64,000 nucleotides of DNA from Gliomastix tumulicola (lineage: Eukaryota; Ascomycota; Sordariomycetes; Hypocreales; Bionectriaceae): NCBI GenBank assembly GCA_001599755.1, contig BCHX01000004.1, forward strand, positions 372,001 to 436,000. Direction: 5' to 3'. Positions within the stretch are counted from its first letter, which is position 1, and each line of letters begins with the position of its first letter. The notes below the pieces were generated by a model. That model was not told the origin of the DNA. It made no database searches and was given only the letters and a program-made list of their open reading frames with translations. The position numbers and the translations under genes are program-made. This document shows positions 1 through 11,896 of the stretch, piece by piece.

Positions 1-348
1 CAGTATCTCACGTGGCGCAGATATCGGCTCTCTGTCGTCGTCAGCTGCTGAAGAATCAGGCGCGATATCAAAAATTACAGGGAGGCTCCTCACTGTAAAA
101 CAAACACAGTGGGTCACTAACCTTCGGAGTAGATTCTGCTACACAGCGTGCAGGTTTTCAGGTTCAACGCGTCCATGATTGAGGAGGATGAAAGGGATGT
201 TACAGCCGTATGCTATATGTTCATTCACATTCTGTCCATCTTTCAAGAGCAAGAAAAGACACGAAACAGCATCAATGCCAGGACAGGCCTAGTTGGAGGC
301 ATCCATATCGCAAATTAGTCAGCGTTGAAAGCTGTGATTTCGGGGATA

Positions 349-453
349 TCATCATTATCGCCGATGAGCATCTTCTACAGGGTAGGACATGATTTCCGGA
401 GCATCATTCCCGTCCCGCCATCATTATCGCCGATAAATCATCTTCTACAGGGT
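349..453. repeat. imperfect direct repeat, about 33 nt, two copies
   Basis: The run CATCATTATCGCCGAT, followed a few bases later by CATCTTCTACAGGGT, occurs at about 349-384 and again at about 419-453, with differences only in the few bases between the two blocks. Start-to-start spacing is about 70 bp. It looks like a local tandem duplication with a diverged spacer; no function is evident. Confidence 0.6.
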
Positions 454-1370
454 GAGCATCTACAATAGACAGTCGCCTAGAGCCAGCTCGACCCCTCGTC
501 GTTTCGTGACTGGGTTCTCATTCGTCTTCCGCCAGGCCTGTACGCGTCACTCCGCATATGCATGCCTTCTCACAATGCATTCCCCTGCGATGTCTGTGCC
601 GCACGGCTACCTACTCCGTAGAGCGTTGACGTGGCCACGCGCTCAGCGCCGCACAGCTCGTCGTGACCCATCCATGAGCCAGTTCCCCCAACCGAGGGAA
701 GAGCCTCAGCGCTTTAACAAAGGTAAGACTTGCCGCAGATAGTTTGCGTGAGGGGCAGCGGGCTACCTGTCTTTGCCGGGCTGTCGTGAGCGCCTGTCCG
801 AATCCAAGCGAGCCTTGTATCAATGAGCCTTGTTGTTCACCGCATCCCTGGCCATATGATCAGGGAGACCACCACCAGAATCTGGAAGCCTTCTGCTGCC
901 TGTCAGCGCCAAGAATATTGGGGTCGAGATAAAGAAGTCAGCACTTTGATTTCCCGTCTGCCAAGCGGCATCGAGGTGGAATATTCGAGGGCGGCTGAAC
1001 TGAACAGCGGAGTGCCGGGACGGCTTCCCATTGCTTGCGTCACCTACCCGGGACTTTTGTCGAGTTCGGGCTTCAATATCAACCGGATCGATGACTCAAG
1101 GACGATCTCTGCAACGCCTTGTTTTGAGGTTGACGAGCCTCTGTCTGCATCTCCGCAACCGTCCTTATTGGGTCGGTTATAGCATGATATCTGCCTGGTT
1201 CGCAGATCTACACATTCATTGCTTAGTTGAGATTGCCAGCAACCTCACATGGCATCCGTGCCGCCACAACCTGCTATTTTCATCCTCAGCCTTACAATGA
1301 TCTCATACCACACTTCCCCTCATTCAGTCACTGACCGCCTGTTCCTCTAGTGCTAGTATGTAAGACGGAC

Positions 1371-1389
1371 TCGCTCGCTCGCTCGCTCT
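1371..1389. repeat. TCGC simple repeat
   Basis: About four to five uninterrupted copies of the tetranucleotide TCGC lie in non-coding sequence. Confidence 0.8.
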
Positions 1390-2385
1390 CCTGTGACAAG
1401 ATCCATCGCCTCGTGAATGCCCGCCCCTACGCCACCCCCCTTCGACTCCAGAAGTCGCTGTGACTGTCGCCGCCGCGCAACGGCCTTCTGTTCAGAGAGC
1501 TGGGCCACCCCACAAGCCAGGGTGCTTGCTTCCAAGTCTGCTCCACCCCCCAGAAACGTCGCGGTGAGACGTGATATCATGATGGCCCTAACTGCCGGTG
1601 TCCTCTGACAGCAGCGAGTTCGGAAAGCCAGTACATACGTGGTTGTGGGCCGTTGGCTGGATGAAGCAGTGATGCTCGGCCTCGAGAGAGTCGATAACCT
1701 TAAGTTCTGGCCTATTATGTGCAGACAATGTGATACGTTATTTGGCGGCTATTTTCTTCGGGCGAATGAGGGGGAGACAGTCCAATGCAGGATGGGAATG
1801 GATGGGCTGGTGCGGCGCAGTCGGTTATGGTGGGAACCGTTGTTGCAACAGTATCTGCTGCAAGGCAGCCAGAGCGTGCATCCAACATTGGATCATCTGC
1901 AGATAATTCGCAGACGTGCATATTGTCGCTGTTGCATCGCTCGTATCATTCATGCAGGCTGACGCTTTGGGCCACGACACATCAGCAGTCCACACCACCA
2001 GGCGGGCTGGAGCTGTCCCTGTTCCTCAAGTGGTATTCGAGGGCGTGACCTGCGATGAAAGCAGAGACGTTGTCGGTGCTCGCTCCGAGATGGTTCTCAT
2101 TTTGCGCCCTTTGGTGCGGATATTGATGGCAAGCATGCGCCACAGCCCGTTTCCAATTCTGTGCCCCCTCCCCTCATCTGCAAGCTGTCTGCAAGCTCCA
2201 GTCCAAGCCCCCCCAAACCCCGTCTCGAACAGGCAGACGAGGCCCGTTAGTGACGAACTAGCAGCCCGCTAATCCCAGCTCAGGCATTTTTCAGGGGCGA
2301 GGAAGGGCGGAGACGGGCGAGCCAGCAGTGTCAAGAGTCAGTAGCGGGTGGGCGACTCGTTAGCAGCTGACATGGCGCTGGCTGG

Positions 2386-2408
2386 AGGCTGGCTGGCTGG
2401 CTGGCAGG
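2386..2408. repeat. GGCT simple repeat
   Basis: Several tandem GGCT units lie in the long upstream region of the DUF3405 gene. No function is inferred. Confidence 0.7.
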
Positions 2409-3400
2409 CAAGCGACATAGTGGACAATCGACAGTGGACAGTGGGCACTGGCAGCATCCTTTGGCCATCCTGCAGGGGGATTGTTGGGGTCCGGGCCTCA
2501 TCCTTGGGCGCCTTCCCGTGGTACAGCCATCGCGATCATCGCCGGCCTACGTAGTGCATTCTTTTTTTACCCGGAGTGCGCCACCCAAGGGGAAAACGTG
2601 TCTGTGTCTTATGTGTGTGTGCGCCTGAATGTGTCTTCTGCCGCTGCTGGCTGTCTTGATTATTTATTCCCCATTAGCTCGAGACACAGACTAATAAGGC
2701 CGACTCGCCAGGCGACTCTTTTTTTTCCCTCCTCGTCCCTCCCATTTTAAATGAGAACAGGTACCACTTTGTAATCCGTCCCACCCGCCCCCTGGCTTCG
2801 TCTCATTTCCCACCGGCCAGCCAAAAAAGCACACACTCACGCACTTACCACACGCGACGGGCGCTTTCTTCTCTTTTCCCATCTGCTCGCCATTTGTCCA
2901 TAGTTGCACCCACCGACGGCAGCAGTCAGCTTGGCGATTCTCTGGTGTGTTTCGCCGCCTAATCCTGTGCTTTTTTCCTTTTCTTTGCGACCGGCAGGCA
3001 CGTTTGCTAGGCGTGCGTCACTCCTTCCGCAAATTCGCCATCCAGGGGACGATTCCGATACGTACCTTTTTTTTTTTCTCCAGGCTCCTTTTTAGCCTTC
3101 GACGAGCTTCCGCCGCCTCGCCTTAGCTCCAAAAGTTCTTCTCTCCCTCGGCCTCTCCCACCGTCTCCCCGACCTCCTCGCGTGGCATATTTCCTCCCCC
3201 GGCCAGTCGATCAGGCTCAATTGAAACGATCGCTTCTTCTTCCTTCGCCGAATTACTCTCAATCGCACATGGCCGCGGGGGATGTTGAGATTTACTAGGC
3301 CTTTTGGGATACCAACTCCCTCCTCCGTCGCACCTCGACCTCCTCCTCCTCCTCCCCAGCAGCACATATAGCCAGCCCTTCCACGGTGTCGTGCGCGGTC

Positions 3401-5567
3401 ATGGCAAGGCTGCTGGTCCTGCGGATACGCTCGGATTTCGACTACAGGAACAGGAGACCGACCGCCGCCCACTTCACGGCCCTGCCGCGCTACCGCTCCG
3501 TGCTCTTCGCCTTCGTCTTCTGGCTCATAACCGTCGTCGTGCTGCTGCACGTCCACCAGCCATGGATCGCGCCGGGCTTCTCCGACGGATCGGAGCGCAT
3601 GCCCTTCGTCGTGAGGAGACCGCCTCTTAGCGACCGGGTGCCGTGTTTTGGCGCGCGAGGGGTCTTGCTGTCCAACAGCACAGATGATGAGCTCCAGTAT
3701 GGAGAGGTGGATGCAGGTTTGTACCTTCTGGAAGAATTGCCTCGTTTGATTGGTGGCATTTTGGCTGACTTTTTCCCACCCTGCAGAATATCCCGTGCCG
3801 TACATTGGCTCCCAGCGCGAACTGGGCATCAAGCAGACGTGGATGAGCGCCGACGGCCGATACGGTCCATATGGCTACGGCGAGGACAGGGCGGACTACA
3901 CCCGCTCGAGGGTCGATTGGAATGTCGTCGACTGGGGCCAGCTTCAGGACGAGTGTGTTGATCGGAATGCCGACCGTTTCCCCGGCCGGCTGCCCTCCAT
4001 CCAGCTCGCCCACGACCGTCGCTTCCGGCTCTTTCAGAACAGCCGCATCGACCCGACGCCGACGTGGGACGACTTCAGCGCCACGCGGCGCACCGCCATC
4101 GTGCTGCGCTCCTACGAAGGCTTCCAGTACACAAAGGAGAACATGTGGATGATCCGCTCCCTCATCACCGAGGCGAGCCTGCGCACCGGCGGCGAGTACG
4201 GCGTGATCCTGCTCGTCGACATCCACGATGCGGACCTCAACATCTTTGAGTCGCAGGAGAACTACGACCGGGGGCTGGAGAGGGCTGCGATCCCGGACGA
4301 GCTGCACTCCATCACTATCCTATGGGACGTCAAGATGCTCGAGACGTGGTACCCTGCCGTCACGGAGCACAGCACGAAGTGGCAGATCAACCAGCCCCTG
4401 CAGCTCCTCGCCCTCCACTACCCGGAGTTTGACCACTTCTGGCAGATCGAGATGGACCAGCGCTTCATGGGCGACGCGGGCGAGTACCTCGACGCCGTCG
4501 CCAAGTTTGCGCGCGACGAGCCGCGTAAGCAGGGTCTGGAGAGGGCCACGTACCCATACAGCGAGAAGTACTACTCCTCGTACAACGACCTGTTGAAGCA
4601 AGTCAACGCCGCCAACAAGGGCCGCACGCGCGCATGGGGCCCCATGTCCGGCAGCGGGATCCAGCCTATCGGGCCCGAGCCGCCGACGCAGGATCCCATC
4701 GAGGACGAGTTCCAGTGGGGCAGGGGCGAGGACGCCGACGTAATCGTCACGAGCTTCTGCGCCGACGTGGTGGACACGGGCAAGGCGTGGGTGTTTGGCA
4801 ACTGGATGGCGGGGAGGTTCAGCAGGGGCAAGGATACACCGCGGTGGTTCTGCCCTCCGGCCGTGATGCGCGCGAGCAGGAGTCTTCTCCTGTCGGTGCA
4901 CGCCGCCATGCACGTGCGCGGGCTCAGCCTCCCCAGCGAGGCTGTCCTGCCCTCGTGGGCGCTCTACCACGGCCTGAAGATCAGCTACCCGCCGCAGCCC
5001 AACTACCGACGCACGCGAGGCCTTGTGCAGCTGGACGAAGACGACAAGAACCCCGCGCATTGCAAGATCCGCAACACCTGCAGGTCTAGCAAGCAAGGAG
5101 GCTTCCCCTTCAACGCTACGAGATGGATATTAGACCTCTTCCGCCAGACGTTCCGAACGCGACGACCGAAGCCCTTCGACACGACCTTCTTTGGGCTACT
5201 TCCTAATCAGACGACCGATGGCGTATCGCACGCGAAGCCACAGGGGGATGGCGGCCGGTTGCTGACATACTGGTGGACGGGGAACTGGCCGCGACAGTTG
5301 ATGGATATCTGGCTGGGGGAGTTTGACGACTACATCAACACGTACCTCGAGTTCACTGGCTCGAACGTGGGCGCCGACGGCTTCATCGATCCCATCAGCG
5401 GCGGCATGGGCGAGCCCGTGGAGGCGCACCATATCCTCGACAACGAGGAAGACCTCAACATCCTCGGCGACCTGGCCGACATCTTTGCCGTCCAGAACGG
5501 CACCATCTACGCACCCAATTTCGTGATGCACCCTGTCAAGACGCAACAGAACGTCAACAAGCGGTGA
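3401..5567 (+). CDS. DUF3405 family type-II membrane protein
   Basis: Two exons, 3401-3716 and 3787-5567, flank a 70-nt intron (donor GTTTGT, acceptor TGCAG) and give 698 aa. Splicing joins the frame as ...VDA-EYPVPYIG. The N-terminus has one hydrophobic segment at about residues 33-50 with no cleavage site, so it is probably a type-II Golgi/ER membrane protein with a lumenal domain. The lumenal part resembles the fungal DUF3405 family, for example WQIEMDQRFMGDAGEY, a glycosyltransferase-like context in which an aromatic and acidic motif precedes a conserved core. The biochemical role of the family is not established; a glycosylation role is inference. The ATG at 3401 was chosen because the frame upstream offers only a GTG. 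Confidence 0.85.
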
Positions 5568-6308
5568 ACGACTCTGCTTCCTACCATCTGATTTTATTGC
5601 TTGAGCGAATTGCCATGGTCCCCTTTATATACATACATATTGTGTCCTCTTTTCTCTACCAATGATCGATACCAAATTCCGCCCTCTACACCTACCTACC
5701 TACCCACCTACCTACCTCCCTCACGAGCGACTCACTCCCAGGCATCAATCGGCGAGACTTCTTGAAGTCGGGTTGCTTTCTTCGGAAACCACATGTACCT
5801 ATAGACTAGACATGACACGCCCTCTGGACATTAACTACCCTCACGAGACCGCACAACACATATATACCTACCTACTTACTCTAATATGATTGAATGATCA
5901 TGCTGGACCACAGTCCATGTCCTGTCCCTGTCCTTCTGCTACTGCTTCGTGTGAAGATTGAGCTACGATGCGGCCTAGACCGAAAACTTCGGGCAACGTA
6001 CCCCGAAGAGTACGCATGCCCGAACGGCGCAGCCTCCTTTTATGGAGCGTGCCCGTGCCTCAATTGAAACAAGTTCGGGGAGGGAAGCGATCGTGAGTCT
6101 GGACCAATCGGAGGGGTATTTATAGGTTTCATTGCGCACAGACCAGGAGTGTCCCCTCACGGATTTTTGACGTCCCGTCCGTGGCGATTGGAGGAATATA
6201 CGCGGCACATGCAGTCTACCTACTAATACTTACTACTCACTCACTGCATCAAACATCGTTCACTAGGCCCTCGTTCTCCAGCACACCGCTAGAGACCCAT
6301 CGCCTGCC
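5568..6308. other. intergenic, 3' end of DUF3405 gene and promoter of small secreted gene
   Basis: Contains a CTAC-type simple repeat (5690-5717) and a TATTTATA-like element near 6117, roughly 190 bp ahead of the next start codon. No gene was seen. Confidence 0.5.
5690..5717. repeat. CTAC simple repeat
   Basis: Tandem CTAC/CCTA units, slightly interrupted, lie in the 3' flank of the DUF3405 gene. Confidence 0.8.
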
Positions 6309-6828
6309 ATGAAGCTCCTCATCCTGACCCTCCTCATCTCCTCGTATGGGCAATCCAGACCCCCGTCCCCCCTCCCCCCTGGCCAGACTACGGACTTCCA
6401 CTAGTTTTAAGATGCTGACGTACACCACCCCCAGAGGAGCCTCCGCCTCCACCACCACCCCGCCTGCCGGTTGTCCGACGATAACGTCCACGACGTCGGT
6501 CTGCGACAGCTGCATGCGGCCGATGTGCATGAGCACGTCGACGGTCACCGTGCCTACGGACCTGGGCTGCCCGGCTGCGGTGCCGACGGTCCTGACGGCG
6601 GTGGGATGTGGGGAGAAGTGTCCGGGGGGATGTGCGGGCACCGTGTTTGAGGTTGTTACGGCGGGGGGTGCTGGGAGCTGTGAGGGATGTGAGTTTTTTT
6701 TTTTTTTTTTGCCCCCTTTCTCTTCGTTTACCCTTTCCTATCTGTGTCGTGGGTTTGTGTTGACGGTTGTAGGTGCGAATTCCCAGATCCCAGAGGAGAA
6801 TGCGGCGAGGAGGGCGAGGGAGCTTTAG
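6309..6828 (+). CDS. small secreted cysteine-rich protein
   Basis: Three exons: 6309-6343, 6435-6688, 6773-6828; introns have donors GTATGG and GTGAGT and acceptors CCAG and TGTAG. The product is 114 aa. It starts MKLLILTLLISSGASAS, a typical signal peptide with likely cleavage after ASA. The mature part is Thr/Ser/Pro-rich at the start and then rich in cysteine (CDSC, MC, GCGEKCPGGC, SCEGC), suggesting a disulfide-bonded extracellular protein. No family is recognised. Small size, secretion signal and cysteine density fit the loose class of candidate effectors or wall-associated proteins. The start is fixed by the signal peptide, which the short first exon encodes almost entirely. Confidence 0.75.
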
Positions 6829-7625
6829 GATGGGGGGATGGTTTTTGATGAAGGGTGATGTCTCTCTGCGAGCATTGATGGCGATTATGTCTGATGATGA
6901 TAGATTTGGAAAACTATGAATGGACCAATGAACCCTTTGCTGTGGGTTGAAAAATAAAATAAAATAAAATAATGTCGGTCTACTGTCTGCGATCGCGTTC
7001 GTGGGTATGTGGCATCCATCACGACTTTTGTTGAACTCCGCGTGGGCGCCAACCCTCGTGGTTTCTATTGCAATTTGAGACTTTCTTGTTGTAGGTTATG
7101 TAAATAGTCCGCTTTTGGTAGAGCCGATGAGGCTGAGAAGCGACTTGATCAGATCACAATTGTATGCAACTGTATACATATGGCGGGATTTCATCCTTGA
7201 CTTCTACTACCAATCGCGGTCATGTAGATCATCCAAGGCGTATTATTGACAATTTATCAAGCGGGAATGCAGAAGCGTCAAATATAGGCATAATACGTGG
7301 GCAAAGGGGCATGTGTCCCTTGAGGGACAGACGTCCTGTCGCGGGCGCCTCTCCTCTCCCAGCCTCCCCGTCGACAAGCGAAGCAAGGGAATGAGAGCAA
7401 ACTTTATCAAAGTGTTTTAACAAGTGGGAATACTTTGTCATATTCAATGAGCGCCACATGATTTTCATAGAGGGGAGAAAAAGGAGGGGGCACATATCGC
7501 AAGAAGACGGCAGAGGTGGCATCCAGAACACGCAGCTTCCTGGAGGTCGACCGTTACAAAACGATATTCTATACATTTACATCGTGATATAAGCTCAATC
7601 TACTACAGTATACATACACCTCGAG
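6829..7625. other. intergenic
   Basis: Holds the 3' end of the small secreted gene, including an A/T-rich AAAAT repeat, and the promoter of the OPT transporter. No supported gene. Confidence 0.5.
6951..6973 (+). terminator. AATAAA-rich polyadenylation region
   Basis: Repeated AAAAT units create several overlapping AATAAA hexamers about 125 nt after the stop of the small secreted gene. Such A-rich elements direct 3'-end formation in fungi. Assignment to this transcript is inference from position. Confidence 0.4.
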
Positions 7626-10403
7626 ATGAGCAAGGCCCAGGAAGAGGCCGGGGACGTGGCCAGCAGAGTGCCGTCCGACCACTCCAAAGAGCAGGTGGCC
7701 GCTTCTGCGTCCCCCGCGGTCGAGGGCCAGGATCAGCAGGAGTTGATGGACGGGCTGGCAGTCACTGAAGATGATCTGCTCGAGGCCAGAGAGATGGCCG
7801 CATCCCTATCCCTCGATGAGGTGACAAAGGTCAGTGGCATCTTCCCATCATCAGTCACGCATAGAAATTGACGGGCCACCTCCCAGATGATGAAGCAGGT
7901 GTACTCCCAGCACAAACGAGATCCCAACTTCCCACTCCCAATCCTCGAGAAGATCCAGAAGTTCCTAGGTAACAACCACCCTCCTCCATCCATCCTCTTG
8001 CCAACATCACTGACTGACACCGCACCAGAAAACGAAGACATCCCCCGCAACCCAGACGCCCACCACGCCCTCATCGAAGAGATGAAGATCCAAGCCGCCC
8101 TCATCACCAACAACTCCCCCTACGCCGAGGTCCGCGCCGTCGTCTCCAACCACGACGACCCGTCCACGCCCTGCTCGACCGCGCGCGCCTGGCTCATCGG
8201 CCTCACCTTCTGCCTCGCCACGAGCTTCATCAACGCCTTCTTCGACATCCGCCAGCCGCGCATCCACGTCGATGCCTCCGTCCCGCAGCTCCTCGCCTAC
8301 CCGTTAGGCACGTTCCTCGCGCGCGTCCTGCCGGACTGGGGCATCACCGTCTCCGGCGTGCGGCACAGCCTGAACCCGGGACCCTTCACGCGGAAAGAGC
8401 ACATGCTCATCACCATCATGGCGAGCGTCGGGCGGAGCGTGCCCTACACGAACTACATCGTCTGGATCCAGGCCTTGCCGCAGTTCTTCGACCAGCCGTG
8501 GGCCGTGAGCGTCGGGTACCAGGTGCTGATTTCGCTGTCGACGAATTTCATCGGGTACGGGCTTGCCGGGCTGTGCAGGCGGTTCCTGGTGTATCCTGCG
8601 TCGTGCGTGTGGCCGTCGTCGCTGGTGACGATTGCGCTGAACACGGCGTTCCATGCCGAGGGGAATGTGCACGTGACGGGGCCGCGGGGCGCCATCTGGC
8701 GGTGGTCGCGGCTGCGGTTCTTCTCGATGGCCTGCGCGGGCATGTTCGTCTGGTTCTGGTTCCCGAACTCGCTGTTCAAGGCGCTGGCGGCCCTCAGCTG
8801 GATGACGTGGATCAGCCCGGGCAACAAGCACCTCTCCTTCGTCGCGGGCGTCGAGAGGGGCCTCGGCGTCAACCCGCTCTCGACGCTGGACTGGAACCGC
8901 TTCACCATCTTCAACGACCCGCTGTCGCTGCCCTTCTTCACGACGCTCAACCGCTTCCTCGGCAGCGCCGTCGCCTGCGTCGTGATTCTCGTGCTGTACT
9001 ACACCAACGCGTACCACACGGGCTACCTCCCGCTCAACTCGAATCTGCCGCACGACAACCGCGGCAGGCGGTACAACGTGTCGGCGATCCTGGACGAGAG
9101 AGGGATATTCGACGGGAGCAAGTACCAGGCGTACTCGCCGCCGTTCCTGTCCGCGGCCAAGGTGTGCGTGTACACGTGCTTCTTCGCGCTGTACACGGCG
9201 ACGATGGCGCACGGGTGTCTGTACCACTGGCGGGAGATGGCCACGGGCTTCCGGGGGCTCGCGGCCAGTGTCAGGGGCGTCTTTGCACGGCTGCTGCGGT
9301 CGTCCAAGGGGAAGCAGAAGAAGCAAGCCACAACAGCAGACGAAGAAGAAGAAGAAGACCTGACAAAGAAGCTCGACGTGCACAACCGTCTCATGCGCGC
9401 CTACCCCGAGGTCCCCGAGTGGTGGTACACCGTCTGCCTCGTCGTCGCCATCGCCCTCGGCTGCGCGGGGCTCTCCCTCTACCCGACGCACACCTCGCCC
9501 TGGGTCGTCCTCTTCGGCGTCGCGCTCTGCCTGCTCTTCGTGCTGCCCATCGGGATCGTCCTGTCCACGACGGGCGTCGAGGTCACGCTCAACGTGCTGG
9601 CCGAGTTCCTGGGCGGCTGTTTTGTCAGCGGCAACGCCCTCGCCATGTGCTACTTCAAGACGTACGGCTACGTCACCTGCGCGCAGGCGCTGCACTTCGC
9701 GGCCGACCTCAAGCTCGCGCACTACGTGAAGGTGCCCCCGCGGCACACCTTCGCCGCGCAGATGGCACCCGCGCTCATCTCGACGTTTGTGTGCGTCGCC
9801 GTGCTGCAGTACCAGCTGCGCATGCCGCGCGTGTGCACGGACGACGACGACGACGGCGGCGGCGCGCCGTTCCGGTTCACCTGTCCCGGTGTGAATACCT
9901 TCTTCACGGCCGCCGTGATGTGGGGGACCGTCGGACCGACGCGGATGTGGGGGACGGGGGGCACCTACACGGGCATGTTGATGGGTTTCCCCCTTGGTGC
10001 AGCTGTCGTGGTCGTCTTCTGGCTGCTGGGGAGGAAGTTCCCTGGGAGTGCGCCCTTGCGGAATGTCCACCCCGTGCTGCTCTTCACGGGTGGGCTAGTC
10101 TTTGCGCCGTGGAACTTAAGCTACGTGTGGCCGGCGGTGCCCGTGGCCGCCTTCTCGTGGCTGTACGTCAAGGTACGCCACCTGGCCCTGTGGTCCAAGT
10201 ACAACTACGTGCTCGCGGCGGCCTTTTCTACGGGCATCGCACTGTCCGCGCTGGTGCAGTTCTTTGCGCTGGGCTTGCATGGCGGGGAGGTGAAGTGGTG
10301 GGGGAACAGTGTCGTGAGGGAGGGATGTGAGGGGACGGCCTGTGTGCGGTTGACGCTGGCGGAGGGGGAGATCTTTGGGCCTGCGCCGGGGACGTTTAAC
10401 TGA
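7626..10403 (+). CDS. OPT family oligopeptide transporter
   Basis: Three exons: 7626-7829, 7887-7968, 8029-10403, giving 886 aa. The frame joins cleanly at LDEVTK-MMKQV and KFL-ENEDIPRN. It has a long hydrophilic N-terminus followed by many hydrophobic segments. Family hallmarks are NPGPFTRKEH at residues 211-220 and KLAHYVKVPPR at about 656-667, both typical of fungal OPT proton-coupled tetra/pentapeptide transporters (also glutathione or siderophore-like substrates in some members). A hydrophilic loop near genomic 9300-9400 contains Lys-rich then Glu-rich runs. Likely plasma-membrane uptake of short peptides; the exact substrate cannot be read from sequence. Confidence 0.93.
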
Positions 10404-11080
10404 GATTTAGAATATTACTGGGATTAATACTGATGTACTCCGTGAATAGGTACATATGTCTCGCCTCGTGTCTTGGTGAGGTTGGATGCAGGTTATGTGG
10501 ACTGGCTGCTACTGAGCACTGCCACCCTATACCAAGGGCCTGTGTTTGATGGGACGGAGGATTCAAGGCGAGATGGAAGGAATTTAATACCAAGCACTGC
10601 ACTGCCACCAGGCGTTCTAAAAGGCAGATTGAACTGTAATTACCGGATGTAATCAAAAGGCAATCCGGGTAGCGCAAGGATTGGCTGCGGTCCAATAGAG
10701 ACAGGTGGCAACAATAAACATCGAGGCGGAGCAGGGCTCAGCAGACACCACGAGCACCACACAACTTCACACGATGGCGGGATGGAACGAGATGACAGCC
10801 AGCAAGAGACATCGCGTGAGATACTTCACAGCAGACACATGAGTACGCAAACAAATTCCAATCTTATTGCGCAACATAGTATAGTGTACTGTAGTAAAAG
10901 AACATCGCCAACAGGCGAGACTGAAAAATTATAACCCACGGATTCCATAGTAACAACAGGCAGTGAAATAAAGTCCAACTTCATGATCCGAGTTTGCGTT
11001 TGGCGAGACACTTTTTTTTTCCTTCGTTTTCCAATTTTCAGTTCATTCGTGCTTTTCATCCCCCAACAACTTGTACTCGT
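10404..11080. other. intergenic between convergent genes
   Basis: Separates the 3' ends of the OPT transporter (plus) and CPC1 (minus). No coding or RNA signal seen. Confidence 0.5.
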
Positions 11081-11896
11081 TTAGTTCCGTGCGAGAGCCA
11101 TTGCCCTCCAGTGGTCACGCTCCTGCTCCAGCTTGGCGATGCGCTCCTCGAGCTCCTCAAATCGCAGAGCTTTTCGCTCTCGCGACTTGCGGGCGGCGAG
11201 GGTGTTGCGCGCACGCTTCATGGCGACGGTGTCACTGGGGTCATCGATGATGATGGGGGGCAGGGGCTTGTCCCTCTTGCGCGAGTTGACGCCTGCGACC
11301 GAGGAGTGCTTGGCCGAGGTGCCACTGGCCTTGCGGCTGCCCGGGGAGGGGCGGTCCGAGAACTCGAGGTCCTCGGACTGGAGCGCGGGGGACTGGTCCA
11401 CGCTGTGCTGCTGCTGCTGCTGCTGCGTCTGGTGATGCGACTGCTGCTGCTGCTGCTGGGGCGCGGGGACCGTGGAATCGGTCGGGAACAAAGAGTACCA
11501 CGAATCGATGTGAGGACCGTCGAGGTCGGCAAAGTTGGGCGACACGTCAAAGGAGTCCAAGTCCGGAGACTCGTTGATGGATGGCGAGGTCAGTGACGTG
11601 AGGGCAGCCGAGTTGGGCGCCGACAGGTTGAAAGGATCGTTGACAAGCAGATCCTGCGGCGAGACGGTCTCGAGATTCGAGGTGGAGCTGGAAGCGCTGC
11701 CACCGAAATCAAAAGCAGACGGGACCGCCGGGGATGAGAAGGCCGAGTTGCCCGCACCCTCAAAGAGGGTGAAGTCCTCGTTGCCGACGTCGGGGACGTC
11801 TGTTGTAGCGGGGGATGGTAAGCGTGTGTCACGGACGAAGAAATCAAAGGGCAGCGCGGTGCGCGCCTGGAGGTACGAACCTGCTGCGTTCATCAT
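11081..11896 (-). CDS. cpc-1: CPC1/CpcA (GCN4-type) bZIP activator, AUG-initiated form
   Basis: Starting at the first in-frame ATG (11896-11894), the product is 271 aa, close to the size remembered for Neurospora CPC1. The C-terminus is a GCN4-type bZIP: basic region RARNTLAARKSRERK at residues 228-242, then EELEERIAKLEQERDHW as a short zipper. Ahead of it lies KPLPPIIIDDPSDTVAMKR, typical of CpcA proteins. The middle part is acidic with Ser/Pro and contains a polyglutamine tract (CAG codons, 11406-11460), as expected for activation regions. It activates amino-acid biosynthetic genes on starvation. Regulation is visible in the leader: two uORFs, and the CPC1 frame stays open far upstream without any ATG (separate entries). 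Confidence 0.93.
   Translation of the reverse strand: MMNAAGSYLQARTALPFDFFVRDTRLPSPATTDVPDVGNEDFTLFEGAGNSAFSSPAVPSAFDFGGSASSSTSNLETVSPQDLLVNDPFNLSAPNSAALTSLTSPSINESPDLDSFDVSPNFADLDGPHIDSWYSLFPTDSTVPAPQQQQQQSHHQTQQQQQQHSVDQSPALQSEDLEFSDRPSPGSRKASGTSAKHSSVAGVNSRKRDKPLPPIIIDDPSDTVAMKRARNTLAARKSRERKALRFEELEERIAKLEQERDHWRAMALARN

Larger units (their letters stand above)
1..3400. other. gene-poor region, far upstream of the DUF3405 gene
   Basis: No open frame here shows a recognisable family motif or a convincing exon chain. The segment holds short simple repeats (near 1371 and 2389), one imperfect direct repeat (about 349-453), and pyrimidine-rich stretches from about 2560 to 3360 that look like promoter and 5' leader of the gene starting at 3401. 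A non-coding transcript or a fast-evolving small gene cannot be excluded. Confidence 0.5.

Noticed and set aside
4320..5096. Minus-strand frame opposite the DUF3405 gene
   Set aside because: Composition is a mirror of the GC-biased sense codons and no motif or splice logic supports it.
8304..10330. Long frames (up to about 600 codons) on both strands over the OPT gene
   Set aside because: They are shadows of GC-rich coding sequence: Arg/Pro/Gly-rich low-complexity translation, no domain, while the plus-strand OPT frame has clear family motifs.
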